Assembly (NCBI GenBank): GCA_002478945.1
Contig: DLKM01000013.1
Span: 25,662-71,822, forward strand
Direction: 5' to 3'
Source: Christensenella sp. UBA7588
GTDB lineage: Bacteria > Bacillota > Clostridia > Christensenellales > CAG-917
DNA length: 46,161 nucleotides
Of this stretch, positions 36,954-46,161 are shown piece by piece (the stretch's first letter is position 1; each line of letters begins with the position of its first letter). Both the position numbers and the translations under genes were made by a program. Below the pieces are notes generated by a model that saw only the letters and a list, made by a program, of their open reading frames with translations, did not search any database and was not told where the DNA came from.

Positions 36954-37187
36954 TTATTCGATTTGAAGTTTCTTCATCTTTGCAAAATAGTTTATCTCGC
37001 CCACTACAAAAAGCAAGCCTGCAACCACGAACATCGTGATGCCGATTGCGTAGCCCACCGTGCCGGGGACGAGGAAGAAGAACGCCAAACCGATGGACAG
37101 AGCAAGAAACGCAACGAGAATAAAGAGTACCATTACGTTCATATTGCTCAATTCCGCAACTTTTCTGACAAGATTCTTATCTTCCAT
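36954..37187 (-). CDS. Small two-TM membrane protein
   Basis: The 77-residue product has a short polar start, two membrane segments at about 18-40 and 43-65, and a basic tail. An AAAGGAGGT site precedes the ATG, so it is well supported as a gene despite its size. I do not recognise a family. It is alone on the minus strand between two plus-strand units. It may be a small membrane regulator or subunit; nothing shows which. Confidence 0.8.
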   Translation of the reverse strand: MEDKNLVRKVAELSNMNVMVLFILVAFLALSIGLAFFFLVPGTVGYAIGITMFVVAGLLFVVGEINYFAKMKKLQIE

Positions 37188-37283
37188 AGCATACCTCCTT
37201 TGAGATTGTGTATAGCGTGTGCAAATACGCCCGTATTATGCAAGAACACGCTTTTCCGCCGCCGTCGTTCAAAATAAAACGCA

Positions 37284-37312
37284 TTGCAATTATGCTTCGT
37301 CGAGTATATAAT
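37284..37312 (+). promoter_or_regulatory. Promoter of the VanZ-like gene
   Basis: A -35 TTGCAA (37284-37289), a 17-nt spacer and a consensus -10 TATAAT (37307-37312), about 25 nt before the start codon. Confidence 0.75.
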
Positions 37313-37341
37313 AACTGTAAATAAACGACGGGGATAACTAT

Positions 37342-38964
37342 ATGTTGAGCGAGGATAGAAAGTATTTTAACGGAATCAGGTTTTTCGCGCTTTTCGCATT
37401 GCTTTGCACAATCGTGCTTTGGCTCGCGCTGTGGGGCGCGTCCGCTACGCCGGGGGAAATAAGCGGCGCGGACACCGACGCGCTTACCGACAGACTTGAC
37501 TCCAAATACGACGTTTCCTCAAAATTCGATTCGAAAGACTCGACGCAGAACTTCGTTCTCGGCAAGTTGAAAGATGCGACGTTCATAGGGGACAAAGAAA
37601 AATGTTCCGTCACGTTCTATCCCGACGGCGCAACGGACAGGGAACTCGTATACGAATCCGCAAACGAAAAAATCGCGACCGTCGATGAAAACGGCGTCGT
37701 TACGCTCGTAGGTTCGGGCGAAACGAAAATAACCGCAAGGCTGAAAAGCAATCCTTCGATATACAACTACTGCCACGCGCTTTGCCTCGGAGTAAGCCCC
37801 AAAGATTGCAATCCTCCGACAATGACGGTAAACCCCGTGATAAAAGAAGGTCAATCCGCTTCCGTAAAACTTAACGACGGAAAAACGTCCTCCGACGCAG
37901 TAACTTTTACGTCGTCCGACGAGAGCGTGGCTATTGCGCAAGCAGAAATCATCAGCGGTCGCAAACAAGGCTCTGCGACTATTACCGCTCGCTACAAAGA
38001 CGGTACGGAAGTATCTTGCGATATTACCGTCGTTGCCGACGAAAACTACGTCAAACCCTCCGAGATAACGTTGAAAACGTTGTCCGTTTCGCAAGGACAA
38101 GTAAGAAACATTTACGATTTTTTGGACAGCGTCGAGCCTAAAAACGCACCCAACGGTTGCATAGCGGTATCGTCCGACACATCCGTCGCAAGCCTTAGAG
38201 GCGAAAACCTGCACTTTTTGAACCACGGTACGGTAACTCTTACCTACACTTCTCGTTTCGTCGAGTCCGTGTCGGCAAGCGTAACGCTCGTCGTAAACAA
38301 GATTAAACCCACCGATTTCAGAGTGTCGGGACCGAGCGTCACGACGCCAAACGTCACTTGCACTTTCTCGGCGCAACATCTGCCATATCCTTACCGCAAC
38401 GACGTAAAATGGGAAATCGTGAAAGGCAAACACGCTACGATAAACGAAAAAGGACAATTCAAAGCGACTTTCTTCGGCAAATACGTCGTTCGATGCACAA
38501 GCACTTTGGACTCGAGTCTGTGCGTCGAAAAAACTATCGAAGTCAAGCTCTTTTCGACGGCGTACGGTTTTGTCCGCAAGTTTATGGGACATATGGGGCT
38601 TTCGCTCGTCCTCGGATTCGGACTGTTTTATTCCTGTCTGTTTTTCTGCAAACGAAAGTGGAAATGCGCCGTTTATCCTCTCGTCTTATCCCTCGTCCAC
38701 GCTCTCGTATCGGAAGGCATACAGTATTTCACTCCGTCGAGATTCTGCACTTTTGCGGACGTTATTACCGACTTTGTGGGCGGAATTTTCGGAATACTGT
38801 TCGGCGCGGTTCTTTTGGGCTTGATTTTGCTCGTATGGAGACTGATAAGCAAAAAGAGTTTTGAAAAAATCACGCATTCGATAAAAATACTCTGCTTCAA
38901 AAACTGCCTTAAAAAGACCTACAAATTCGACGCCGAATACCAAAGAGACCTAAACGCCGAATAG
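37342..38964 (+). CDS. VanZ-like membrane protein with a large Ig-like insertion
   Basis: The 540-residue product has one membrane segment at about 13-32. About 370 extracytoplasmic beta-rich residues (75-400) follow, with Big_2-like repeats: for example IATVDENGVVTLVGSGETKITA near 110-132 and SDESVAIAQ...KQGSATITARY near 192-218. It then has a VanZ-type core: VRKFMGH (411-417), membrane segments at about 418-436, 442-458 and 473-499, and the conserved EGIQYFTPSR...D..TD..GG..G stretch (458-485). VanZ proteins affect glycopeptide sensitivity by an unclear mechanism. In ordinary members the loop after the first segment is short; here Ig-like domains fill it. GGGGA lies before the ATG. Confidence 0.85.
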   Translation: MLSEDRKYFNGIRFFALFALLCTIVLWLALWGASATPGEISGADTDALTDRLDSKYDVSSKFDSKDSTQNFVLGKLKDATFIGDKEKCSVTFYPDGATDRELVYESANEKIATVDENGVVTLVGSGETKITARLKSNPSIYNYCHALCLGVSPKDCNPPTMTVNPVIKEGQSASVKLNDGKTSSDAVTFTSSDESVAIAQAEIISGRKQGSATITARYKDGTEVSCDITVVADENYVKPSEITLKTLSVSQGQVRNIYDFLDSVEPKNAPNGCIAVSSDTSVASLRGENLHFLNHGTVTLTYTSRFVESVSASVTLVVNKIKPTDFRVSGPSVTTPNVTCTFSAQHLPYPYRNDVKWEIVKGKHATINEKGQFKATFFGKYVVRCTSTLDSSLCVEKTIEVKLFSTAYGFVRKFMGHMGLSLVLGFGLFYSCLFFCKRKWKCAVYPLVLSLVHALVSEGIQYFTPSRFCTFADVITDFVGGIFGILFGAVLLGLILLVWRLISKKSFEKITHSIKILCFKNCLKKTYKFDAEYQRDLNAE

Positions 38965-39021
38965 ATAAACGCGTCTTTTTGCGTGTGTATAAAACCCGTA
39001 AAATCGGGCAAAAATCACGCT

Positions 39022-39594
39022 ATGGAAAACGAACGCGAAATTCTCAATTCAATACGAAACCTGTCAAAACAGAGCGACGCCGTTGACGACGTCGCTCCTT
39101 TCGTAAGCCTGCTTTTCGACCACGTCGCAAACAGAGGCGAGCGCGAAGTCGTCATCGTGTGTTTCGGCACGACGGCAATATCGGGAGACGCGTTAGGCCC
39201 TATGGTCGGCTCTCTGCTTACGCAAAAATACGATATTCCGGCATTTGTCTACGGCACGGAGGAAAGCAACGTAAACGGCAAAAATATGTCGCAATGGCTC
39301 GATTTTATAAAGACCGTACACAAAGACGCTCTGTTCGTCGCGGTGGACGCAAGCCTCGGAAAACAAGACAAAATCGGGCAAATAGTCGTCAGAGACGACG
39401 GAGTTTGTCCGTCGGGCGTGACGGGTAAATCGGCTCGTTTCGGAGACGTCGGCATACTCGGCGTGGTTGCCGTGAATCGCGGAGACGCACTTATGCAACT
39501 AATGTGCGTATCGCCCGTTGAAGTGTCGAAATTAGCAGATAAAATATCGATTCTGCTAAATTGCGCGATTTGCAAAAATCGATATTCGGCATAA
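39022..39594 (+). CDS. yyaC: YyaC-family (DUF1256) spore-associated protein
   Basis: The 190-residue product matches the YyaC family: VVIVCFGTTAISGDALGPMVG near 43-63, the YGT segment, FVAVDASLGK near 109-118, and a Gly-rich GDVGILGVVAVN near the end. The family relates in fold to the germination protease GPR and is found in spore formers, so it hints that this organism sporulates. I prefer the ATG at 39022; a GTG at 38983 would add 13 residues, and neither has a clear ribosome binding site. It lies downstream of the VanZ-like gene and may be co-transcribed with it. Two terminators follow. Confidence 0.82.
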   Translation: MENEREILNSIRNLSKQSDAVDDVAPFVSLLFDHVANRGEREVVIVCFGTTAISGDALGPMVGSLLTQKYDIPAFVYGTEESNVNGKNMSQWLDFIKTVHKDALFVAVDASLGKQDKIGQIVVRDDGVCPSGVTGKSARFGDVGILGVVAVNRGDALMQLMCVSPVEVSKLADKISILLNCAICKNRYSA

Positions 39595-39626
39595 TTCAAC
39601 GCCGCCGCGCCCTTGCATTTTCGCAA

Positions 39627-39664
39627 AAAATCACGACTTTTCCGAAGTTGTGATTTTGTCGTTT
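39627..39664 (+). terminator. First terminator after the YyaC-like gene
   Basis: AAAATCACGACTT pairs with AAGTTGTGATTTT with one wobble around TTCCG; a T-rich tail follows. Confidence 0.75.
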
Positions 39665-39665
39665 T

Positions 39666-39687
39666 AAGTCGCTTTAGCGACTTTTTG
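39666..39687 (+). terminator. Second, abutting terminator
   Basis: AAGTCGC pairs with GCGACTT around TTTA, followed by T's. It begins where the first terminator tail ends. Confidence 0.7.
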
Positions 39688-39709
39688 TCGTATTGCAAAT
39701 CAAAAAGTA

Positions 39710-39738
39710 TTGCATAATAAAACTTTTTTGAGTATAAT
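39710..39738 (+). promoter_or_regulatory. Promoter of the CvpA-like operon
   Basis: A -35 TTGCAT (39710-39715), a 17-nt spacer and a consensus -10 TATAAT (39733-39738). Confidence 0.75.
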
Positions 39739-39794
39739 GTATTTATCTATACGCATATAGCCGCACGCATATATTTGCGCGCATAGGAGAAAAG

Positions 39795-40583
39795 ATGTTT
39801 TTGCAAGTCTTATCCGCAGACGGAGCATACGCCGACATAGCGTTTTTCGTGATACTCGCTTTGGGGCTGGTGCTTGGTATCCTCAGAGGTTTTTCAAAAT
39901 CTTTTAAGGGGATATTTTTGACGTTGGGCATCTTGCTTATATCTCTCCTCATTCTTTCGCCCGTCTTTACGCAGGTCCGCACTATCGACTCTTTCCAAAA
40001 AATGGAGCAGTCTATAACGCAATCTTTCGAGAGTAAATCGGAACTTCTCGCAAAGCCTATCTTCCTCGAAACCGACGAAAACGGTAAAACCGTTTATCTC
40101 GTTGAGAAAACAAACGACGACGGCACCACCCAACTCGTAGACCTCAACAAGTGCATCGAAGAAGGCGACCTTAAAGGCGCGATGAAAGCGAAAACCACGC
40201 TTTGGCTCGCTCAAAAATTTATCAAGGAAAGCGGCACTTCGGTAGGCTCCGTCGCGGGAGTGTTTATCACGGATATTATCGTTGCCGCGATAACGTACGT
40301 TATTATCTGCGTCGTTTTGGGGCTTATATGCTGGTTGCTACGCAAGATATTCAAGTCTATGCGAGAATCCGAAAGTTCGACGCTCAAAACGATTGACCGC
40401 GTGTTCGGTGCCGTTGTATCGACTGCGTTTGCGCTCATTTTCATTTTCCTCGTACTTGCGATACTGTATACGCTGCGAGAGAAAACGGGAAGCGTGGACG
40501 CTGCTTTGAGAGATTCGACGGTATGCGGTTATTTCTACGAACACAACCCTGTGTCAAAACTTTTTGCCGAAATATTCGGTTAA
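39795..40583 (+). CDS. CvpA-family membrane protein
   Basis: The 262-residue product has membrane segments at about 14-31 and 38-56. A polar loop of about 90 residues with Glu, Asp and Lys follows, then two more segments at about 150-178 and 205-232. The 'GLVLGILRGFSKSF' start after the first segment is the CvpA hallmark. CvpA proteins affect colicin production in E. coli and envelope homeostasis elsewhere; their activity is unknown. The central loop is longer than in short CvpA proteins. TAGGAGA precedes the ATG. It is followed after 51 nt by the 1116-residue repeat protein, with only a weak hairpin between them. Confidence 0.85.
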   Translation: MFLQVLSADGAYADIAFFVILALGLVLGILRGFSKSFKGIFLTLGILLISLLILSPVFTQVRTIDSFQKMEQSITQSFESKSELLAKPIFLETDENGKTVYLVEKTNDDGTTQLVDLNKCIEEGDLKGAMKAKTTLWLAQKFIKESGTSVGSVAGVFITDIIVAAITYVIICVVLGLICWLLRKIFKSMRESESSTLKTIDRVFGAVVSTAFALIFIFLVLAILYTLREKTGSVDAALRDSTVCGYFYEHNPVSKLFAEIFG

Positions 40584-40589
40584 CGACGT

Positions 40590-40616
40590 CGTGTCTTTTT
40601 TAAGGCACGCGTTTTT
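40590..40616 (+). terminator. Weak intergenic hairpin
   Basis: CGTGTCTT pairs with AAGGCACG (one wobble) around TTTT, followed by CGTTTTT. It may reduce, not stop, transcription into the next gene, which has no visible promoter of its own. Confidence 0.45.
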
Positions 40617-40634
40617 ATAAAACGGAGTAGTATT

Positions 40635-43600
40635 ATGAGAGTATTACGAGGCACGTTAACGTTCATTCTCGGTATGATTATCGGTATCATACTTTTCGTC
40701 ATTGCCATAGGCGGCGCGGTTTATTTGGTCGGCACGTCCATAACCGTCGGAGAATTGCAACAAAAATTCACAGACCAAGAAATAATTTCATCCGAGTCGG
40801 AGTTATACGACAAGTCCGTATGGGACACCCTCGTAAAAGCCGCCGGCGATATGAAGAATTTCAACAATCTTACGTTGCAATCGCTTTACGAAAGCTACGG
40901 CATAAAACTTCTCAACGGTATCGGAGACGTGGATTTCACATCCAAAGAATTTTATACGATGCCTCTCGGAGATTTGTTCAAAGATATGTCCGTCGTTATC
41001 GATTCGTTCACGCTCGGAGACGTAAGTTCTTTGGCGAAATTCGAATTGCCCGACCTGCCCATATTTACCGATAACACCGACGTCGGCGTAAAAACCGCAT
41101 TGTCGAACATTATGGGTTCCATCAACGGAGACCTCAGCATTCGCGACGTCAAAAACAACTTCGGAATCGATATGGGCGTTGACAAAAACAAAGTTTTGGC
41201 GGCTATGCAAGACGCAAAACTCTCCTCTTTCGGAGATATGCTCAACGTATTGCGCCTCAACTCGTTTATCGACGTCGACTCCGATTCGTTCGTTAAATCT
41301 GGAAGAAACGACGTTTACGTCAAGCTCGGAGACGAAGGCGTTTACGAAGAAGTAAGCAAAGACGACCTCGCTCTCAAGAAAAGCCACGTCGCTAAAACGG
41401 GCGTGGAAACCTTCTATTCCGCCGCGCTCGACACCGACAACGACAGCAAAGCGAACACTATGTCGGAGAACGAAATTCGCTACGTCTTAAAGACAAAGAC
41501 CGACGCCGAAACGGGCGAGTCGACTTCGTCGTACGTCGTCGACAATTCCTGCTACGATAACGATTTTGACGCGGAAAACAACGAAAAGACTTTCTACCGT
41601 CACGTCGAATACGCAATTAACGACGGCACTTATACGGCGGAAAATCCGTCCTACTTCGTGCTGTCTTACGCAAACAAAATCGATATTTACACCGACGAAA
41701 CCTACACTCTCGTTCAAAAGGACTTCTTCCCTCTCAACGATATTAAGGTTCTTTCCGACGGTAATTTCGTAACGGCGTCGACTATCGCGGCAACGAGCGC
41801 GACAATCGACATTCAAGCCGTCGTATATTCTGCCGAGGAAAAACTTGCCGAACGTTTCTACGTTTCCGACAGACCGATAACGAAAGACAGCCGCCTTACA
41901 AAACGCGAAACTCCGCAAGTCGGAGATTACATCATCGTTCACGACGGCACGTCCTCGAGCGTTATGCAACTCGTTGCGTTTATGACCGTTTCGGAACTTC
42001 AAAACTCCGACGATTTGCTCGATTCTCTCACGATAGGAGACGTTGTAGATACGGAAGCAGCCGATACCGCAAAAATACTTAAAGCACTCTCCGACTGCAA
42101 ACTGAGCGAAGTCGGCTCCAAAATCGACACTCTCACGCTTGCGGAGATGATTGATATTAACTTCGATACCTATACTGCCACGACGGGCGAAAAAGGCTCT
42201 TACGTCCTCGTTGAAGAAAAGGATTCGGACGGCAATTTCGTTTACGTCAAATTCGACGACGGCAATCCAAATAGCGATTTGTTCGCAAGATACTCTTACG
42301 ACGGAGAAAATTACGTTGCGAGTTCCACGGGCAAGTATATGCGCTCTTGCTACTTCACGCTTTACAATCCCGCCGTTCACGACGTCGAACACGTTGCTCC
42401 TACGACGTATTCGAAAACATCTCAACCCGACGCTTCGTCAAAAGCGTTGCAACGCCTCGCATATTCTTCTCTCGACGGATTCTCCGATTCGTTCGGCAAA
42501 CTCACGCTCGGCGACGTTATGGATATAGACGCCGATTCCTACGAATACGACGAAAGCAACACCCACGGAAGCACGTTCTATTATGACGCTCAATCTTCGC
42601 TTTATATGCGCGTTACCGAGGCAAATAAAGACGAACATCTTTCCGACGACAAGTTCTTCGTCGCAAAAGAAGGCTCGAGTACTTCCGTGCTTAAACGCCT
42701 TGCGTTCGTCAAAGTGGACGACCTCTCCGACGCAATGGAGAAAGTGATGAAAGATATGATGCTTTCCGAACTCGTGGACGTATACAACGAATACGCGGTT
42801 GAAGAAAAAGCGTCTTTCGACATCTCTCAATACAACAAAGAAACTGATAGATTCTTCCTCGAAGATACCGACGGAGACGGATTTGTCTTTGCATACGACG
42901 ACCACGGCAAATACGTTCATTCGCAATGGGTTATGGTCGAATATACCGCGGACGAACTTGCGGCAATAGCAAACTCTACCACCGCATACTCATATAAAGA
43001 AGTTACGAATCAGGCGGAAGGCACGGTGGCGGTGCTTGAAAACAACGTTTTCTACAGGTATGAAAAGGACGGCGTAGTTTACTACGAAAACAACGTACCG
43101 CTCTGCACTTACCTTATCAACAAAACTCCGATGCCGACAGGTAAGATTTACACCCGCATAAGCGGAACGAGCGGAGAAAATCCCCAAACGAACGCACCCG
43201 TTTACGGAGCAAGCGAAAACGTCTACGTACTCTTAAACGGCACTTACGTTAAATACGATTCCTCCAAACTTGCGCATCTCGACCAAACTCGCTACTATAA
43301 ACAAGTCGCGGGAGATTGCTACGCAAGACAAAGTCAGGCAGGCATACTCAACGGAACGGACGTAACGTTCGGACAAGACAGCGCATACAAACTTACCAAA
43401 CACGTTGCCGAGGACGTATACTTCAGAACGACCGACGAAACGAACGCTTACGTTTATATCGGCAAACAATACGTTCCTTACGATAAGAACGTTCACGGCG
43501 AAAACGTGGAATTGTTCCAAAAGAAACGCGGATACGTCGCGTCGCTTGTCGAGGTGTATATTTTCAGCGACGTCAAAAACCTCGTAGTTATCGAAAGCTC

Positions 43601-43985
43601 CAAGCTCGACTATACCCCCGTTACCCTCATAAGAGAAAAGAGTCAGGCGGTACTGCGTATGCTCGCAAGCAAAGAAACCACAATCGACAATATCAACGAC
43701 GCCGTTGAAAACGCAACGCTCAAAGATATTATGGACGTAGACGAGGACAGCTTGTTCTACCGCTTCAAAGACGCAAACGTCAACAAACTCAGCACGGAAG
43801 TGGAATCGTCGCTCAAAGAAATGAGTGTCGGCGAATTGCTCGATTACATCAACATCACGACGGTAAACCCCGTTGTCAAAGCCGCATTGAAAGACGTTAC
43901 GATGACCAACTTCTTCAACAGCCTCTCTTATGACGTCACGACGGGAATGATTTACGTCGATATGGAAAAAGCCTGCGGTTATTGA
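40635..43985 (+). CDS. Membrane-anchored repeat protein with 'LTLGDVMDID' modules
   Basis: The 1116-residue product has one membrane segment (about 8-32) and a long outside part. A module of about 32 residues, roughly VLKxLA....LS..S..I..LTLGD(V/M)(M/V)DID.DS, recurs at about 187-218, 444-472, 481-513, 604-636, 685-719 and 1016-1050. Between modules lie tyrosine-rich beta stretches such as 'KYVKFDDG' and 'YVLLNGTYVKYDSS'. I do not match this to a named family; I recall similar repeats only in hypothetical proteins of uncultured Clostridia. GGAG precedes the ATG. It is co-directional with and 51 nt after the CvpA-like gene, so the two probably work together at the envelope. Confidence 0.88.
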   Translation: MRVLRGTLTFILGMIIGIILFVIAIGGAVYLVGTSITVGELQQKFTDQEIISSESELYDKSVWDTLVKAAGDMKNFNNLTLQSLYESYGIKLLNGIGDVDFTSKEFYTMPLGDLFKDMSVVIDSFTLGDVSSLAKFELPDLPIFTDNTDVGVKTALSNIMGSINGDLSIRDVKNNFGIDMGVDKNKVLAAMQDAKLSSFGDMLNVLRLNSFIDVDSDSFVKSGRNDVYVKLGDEGVYEEVSKDDLALKKSHVAKTGVETFYSAALDTDNDSKANTMSENEIRYVLKTKTDAETGESTSSYVVDNSCYDNDFDAENNEKTFYRHVEYAINDGTYTAENPSYFVLSYANKIDIYTDETYTLVQKDFFPLNDIKVLSDGNFVTASTIAATSATIDIQAVVYSAEEKLAERFYVSDRPITKDSRLTKRETPQVGDYIIVHDGTSSSVMQLVAFMTVSELQNSDDLLDSLTIGDVVDTEAADTAKILKALSDCKLSEVGSKIDTLTLAEMIDINFDTYTATTGEKGSYVLVEEKDSDGNFVYVKFDDGNPNSDLFARYSYDGENYVASSTGKYMRSCYFTLYNPAVHDVEHVAPTTYSKTSQPDASSKALQRLAYSSLDGFSDSFGKLTLGDVMDIDADSYEYDESNTHGSTFYYDAQSSLYMRVTEANKDEHLSDDKFFVAKEGSSTSVLKRLAFVKVDDLSDAMEKVMKDMMLSELVDVYNEYAVEEKASFDISQYNKETDRFFLEDTDGDGFVFAYDDHGKYVHSQWVMVEYTADELAAIANSTTAYSYKEVTNQAEGTVAVLENNVFYRYEKDGVVYYENNVPLCTYLINKTPMPTGKIYTRISGTSGENPQTNAPVYGASENVYVLLNGTYVKYDSSKLAHLDQTRYYKQVAGDCYARQSQAGILNGTDVTFGQDSAYKLTKHVAEDVYFRTTDETNAYVYIGKQYVPYDKNVHGENVELFQKKRGYVASLVEVYIFSDVKNLVVIESSKLDYTPVTLIREKSQAVLRMLASKETTIDNINDAVENATLKDIMDVDEDSLFYRFKDANVNKLSTEVESSLKEMSVGELLDYINITTVNPVVKAALKDVTMTNFFNSLSYDVTTGMIYVDMEKACGY

Positions 43986-44002
43986 TAAAATCCACACGAA
44001 GA

Positions 44003-44044
44003 AAAAGCACCGTTTGCAATTAGCAATCGGTGCTTTTATTTTTT
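44003..44044. terminator. Bidirectional terminator
   Basis: AAAAGCACCG pairs with CGGTGCTTTT, with an inner TTGC/GCAA. T-rich sequence lies on the right, and A-rich sequence on the left serves the convergent ABC-F gene. Confidence 0.9.
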
Positions 44045-44110
44045 AGCGTTTATCGCAAATCTTAACTTTATACTTACTTAAACAGCACTTAAACTTATGT
44101 TTTTGCGCAA

Positions 44111-46003
44111 TTATTCCATATCCGACAACTGCAACCATTCTTCTTCGAGAGGCGCGAGTTTTTCTTTCAACTCGTCTATGCGCGCCTGAATAGATTGTAT
44201 TTGGGTATAGTCGCTATACACGCTTTCGTCGTTGTGCATTTTATCGTCAAGAGCGGTTATCTCCTCTTGAAGTACGCTCATTTTCTCCTCGAGAAAACTC
44301 ATTCTATGCGCCCTGCGGGCAAGCTCTTTGCTCAATGATACAGGTTTTTCTTTCTTTTTTACCACGCTCTGCTCGAAAGACGAAACGGATTCGTCCCGTG
44401 CTTCTCTGCTCTTTTCGTAGTCGCCGTATTTGCCGTCAAACAGCGTAACGTTACCGTCCTCGAACACTATCAGCCTGTCGCATACTTTGTTGATAAAATA
44501 TCTGTCGTGAGACACGGTAAGCACCGTTCCCGTATAAGACGTAAGCAGGTTTTCTAGCGTCTCTTTTCCGACGATGTCCATATGATTTGTAGGTTCGTCG
44601 AGAATAAGAATATTCGGTTTTTTCCTCAATATTTTGCAAAGCGCGAGACGCACTTTTTCTCCGCCCGAAAGGTCGCATATCCGCTTGAAAACGTCGTCTC
44701 CGCAAAACTGGAATGCGCCGAGCGCGCTCCTTGCCTGCGTGTTGTCGAGCATCGGAAATTCGTTTTGAAAATCTTCGAGTACCGTAAGCGTTGAAAAACT
44801 TTGCGTGAGCGTTTGGTCAAAATACCCCACTTGCGCGTGCAATCCGAACGTTGCCGTTCCCCCCAACGCTTTTATTATATGCATTACGGTTTTCAGCATT
44901 GTGGATTTTCCGCATCCGTTATTTCCCACAACGCCGACTTTTTGCCCTCTCTTGATTACGGTGCTTATTTTCCCGAGCGGTTTGTCGTATCCGAAAGTCA
45001 AATCGTCAAGCACAATCGCCTTTTCGACCGTTTCTCTTTCGGGTTGGAAATTCGCGTGGAACGTAGCCAAATTAAATTGCGACGGCGCGGACGGGTCTCC
45101 CAATCTTTCGATTTGTTTGATTTTGGCTTGCGCCATTGCCGCTTTTGACGCTTTGTAACGGAATCTCTCCACGAGTGCGCTCAATCTTTCGATTTCCTTT
45201 TTGCGCATCATAGAATCTTTGAGAGCCTTGTCGTACGCTTGCTGCTTTTGCGCCACGAATGCCGTGTAATTGCCTGAATAACGCTTCGTTTCTCCGTATT
45301 CTATCTCGTATACCACACTCACGATTTTATCGAGAAACATACGGTCGTGCGACACTATCACGCAAGATTTTTTGTAAGATACGAGATACTTTTCAAGCCA
45401 TTCGATAGCCTCGAGGTCGAGGTGGTTGGTCGGCTCGTCCAAAAGCAGTACGTCGGGTTTTGAAAGCAACAATTTGAGCAATGCGATTTTTGTGCGTTGT
45501 CCGCCTGAAAATGTATTGAGCGGTTTGTTTAAGTCGTCGTCCGAAAAACCGAATTTGCGCACGGCGGTTTTATATTCTTTTTGATAGACGTAACCGCCCT
45601 CTTTTTCAAATCTTTCGCAAAGCGACGAATACGTCTTTACGTTTTGCTCGCAAGCGTCGTTTTGCAGTCTTTTGAGCGCGTCGTCCGCTTTTTTCTCAAT
45701 ATCGAGCAAATCTTTGTACGCCTCGAGTATCTCGTCAAGCATCGTTTTTCCGCTTTCGTCGTTGTTGGTTTGTTTGAGAAAACCTATCTGCGGATTTCCG
45801 TTTTCAAACACTCCGCTCGGCTCGTCTCCGTCTCCTTTTTGATACTCGAGTTCTCCCGAAAGCACTTTCAGCAGCGTCGTTTTTCCGCATCCGTTGCGCC
45901 CTACGAGCGCGATTTTCTCTTTTTCGTGTACGACAAAATTTGCCTCTGTCAACACAGGCACTCCGTCATATTCAACAGCGATGTTAGAAACGTTGATTTG
46001 CAT
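44111..46003 (-). CDS. ABC-F family ATPase
   Basis: The 630-residue soluble protein has two ABC domains and no membrane segment. The first has Walker A GRNGCGKT near 35-42, signature FSGGQ near 165-169 and Walker B LLLDEPTNHLD. An interdomain linker rich in Lys, Arg and Ala follows (about 255-310). The second has GNNGCGKS near 357-364, LSGGEK and LILDEPTNHMD. A C-terminal coiled coil follows (about 560-620). ABC-F proteins act on the ribosome: some ease stalling, others give antibiotic resistance. The layout with the C-terminal coil resembles Uup/YdiF types. The start lacks a clear ribosome binding site. It stands alone. Confidence 0.95.
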   Translation of the reverse strand: MQINVSNIAVEYDGVPVLTEANFVVHEKEKIALVGRNGCGKTTLLKVLSGELEYQKGDGDEPSGVFENGNPQIGFLKQTNNDESGKTMLDEILEAYKDLLDIEKKADDALKRLQNDACEQNVKTYSSLCERFEKEGGYVYQKEYKTAVRKFGFSDDDLNKPLNTFSGGQRTKIALLKLLLSKPDVLLLDEPTNHLDLEAIEWLEKYLVSYKKSCVIVSHDRMFLDKIVSVVYEIEYGETKRYSGNYTAFVAQKQQAYDKALKDSMMRKKEIERLSALVERFRYKASKAAMAQAKIKQIERLGDPSAPSQFNLATFHANFQPERETVEKAIVLDDLTFGYDKPLGKISTVIKRGQKVGVVGNNGCGKSTMLKTVMHIIKALGGTATFGLHAQVGYFDQTLTQSFSTLTVLEDFQNEFPMLDNTQARSALGAFQFCGDDVFKRICDLSGGEKVRLALCKILRKKPNILILDEPTNHMDIVGKETLENLLTSYTGTVLTVSHDRYFINKVCDRLIVFEDGNVTLFDGKYGDYEKSREARDESVSSFEQSVVKKKEKPVSLSKELARRAHRMSFLEEKMSVLQEEITALDDKMHNDESVYSDYTQIQSIQARIDELKEKLAPLEEEWLQLSDME

Positions 46004-46086
46004 ACTTTGATTTTATCTTATTTTAACGATTTAGTCCACAAAATAGCTCAATCCTGTTAAAAACCTTCCTATTCGGAAGAAGTGTC

Positions 46087-46118
46087 GTGGCACTATGTGC
46101 CACCGCACTATAGTGCGG
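46087..46118. repeat. Two abutting mini-hairpins
   Basis: GTGGCAC-TAT-GTGCCAC (46087-46103) shares its last base with the perfect 16-bp palindrome CCGCACTATAGTGCGG (46103-46118). The remaining bases of 46004-46161 show no gene. Compare 382-407 and 13647-13678. Confidence 0.6.
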
Positions 46119-46161
46119 CAGGGGTTCGATGTCGAAACAAGCACAAAAAAAGGAACACTTT

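Overview
The window is ordinary bacterial chromosome using the standard code, with strong GGAGG-type ribosome binding sites and simple sigma-A-like promoters. It has a spore-associated YyaC-family protein, the gene order ftsH-cysE-cysS, FadR-type GntR control, VanZ-like and CvpA-like membrane proteins, and very large surface proteins built from InlB-type and MBG-type repeats. Together these point to an uncultured, possibly spore-forming member of the Bacillota (Clostridia; a Christensenellales-like gut lineage is a guess from style only). No rRNA, CRISPR array, transposase or phage structural gene is visible.

Layout. (1) 1-3140: two related stem-loop repeats, a tRNA-Arg(CCT), an imperfect copy of the tRNA 3' end 121 bp further on, then a compact five-gene accessory operon: a membrane protein, a small HExxH metalloprotease-like protein, two related immunity-like proteins and a two-TM membrane protein. 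(2) 3167-7754: a translationally coupled flavin oxidoreductase / ferredoxin-reductase pair, divergent from a FadR-type GntR regulator, then a Cys-motif protein. Three related palindromes just downstream of three promoters suggest a small local regulon. (3) 7838-9769: a lipoprotein divergent from a small XRE repressor with a palindrome in the shared promoter region. (4) 9865-15444: nucleotide metabolism (pyrG behind an attenuator-like terminator, guaA, dut). An AraC/GyrI-like regulator is inserted before dut, bounded by 59-bp direct repeats of the dut promoter region. (5) 15513-20870: an esterase, then the ftsH-cysE-cysS operon. (6) 21121-24247: a MacB/FtsX-type ABC exporter with operator-like palindromes on both sides of its promoter. 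(7) 24481-36744: an operon of an ABC-2 ATPase and permease, a 1042-residue secreted protein and a 2146-residue repeat lipoprotein. (8) 36954-43985: a small membrane protein, a VanZ-like protein carrying a large Ig-like insert, a YyaC-like protein, a CvpA-like protein and a 1116-residue membrane-anchored repeat protein. (9) 44111-46003: an ABC-F ATPase, then a spacer with abutting mini-hairpins.

The best candidates for undescribed biology are the ABC-2 plus giant surface protein operon (24481-36744), the CvpA plus repeat-protein pair (39710-44044), the tRNA-linked accessory operon (261-3138), and the GntR-controlled redox cluster with three matching operators (3167-7754). All functional statements rest on reading motifs by eye; no database search was run.
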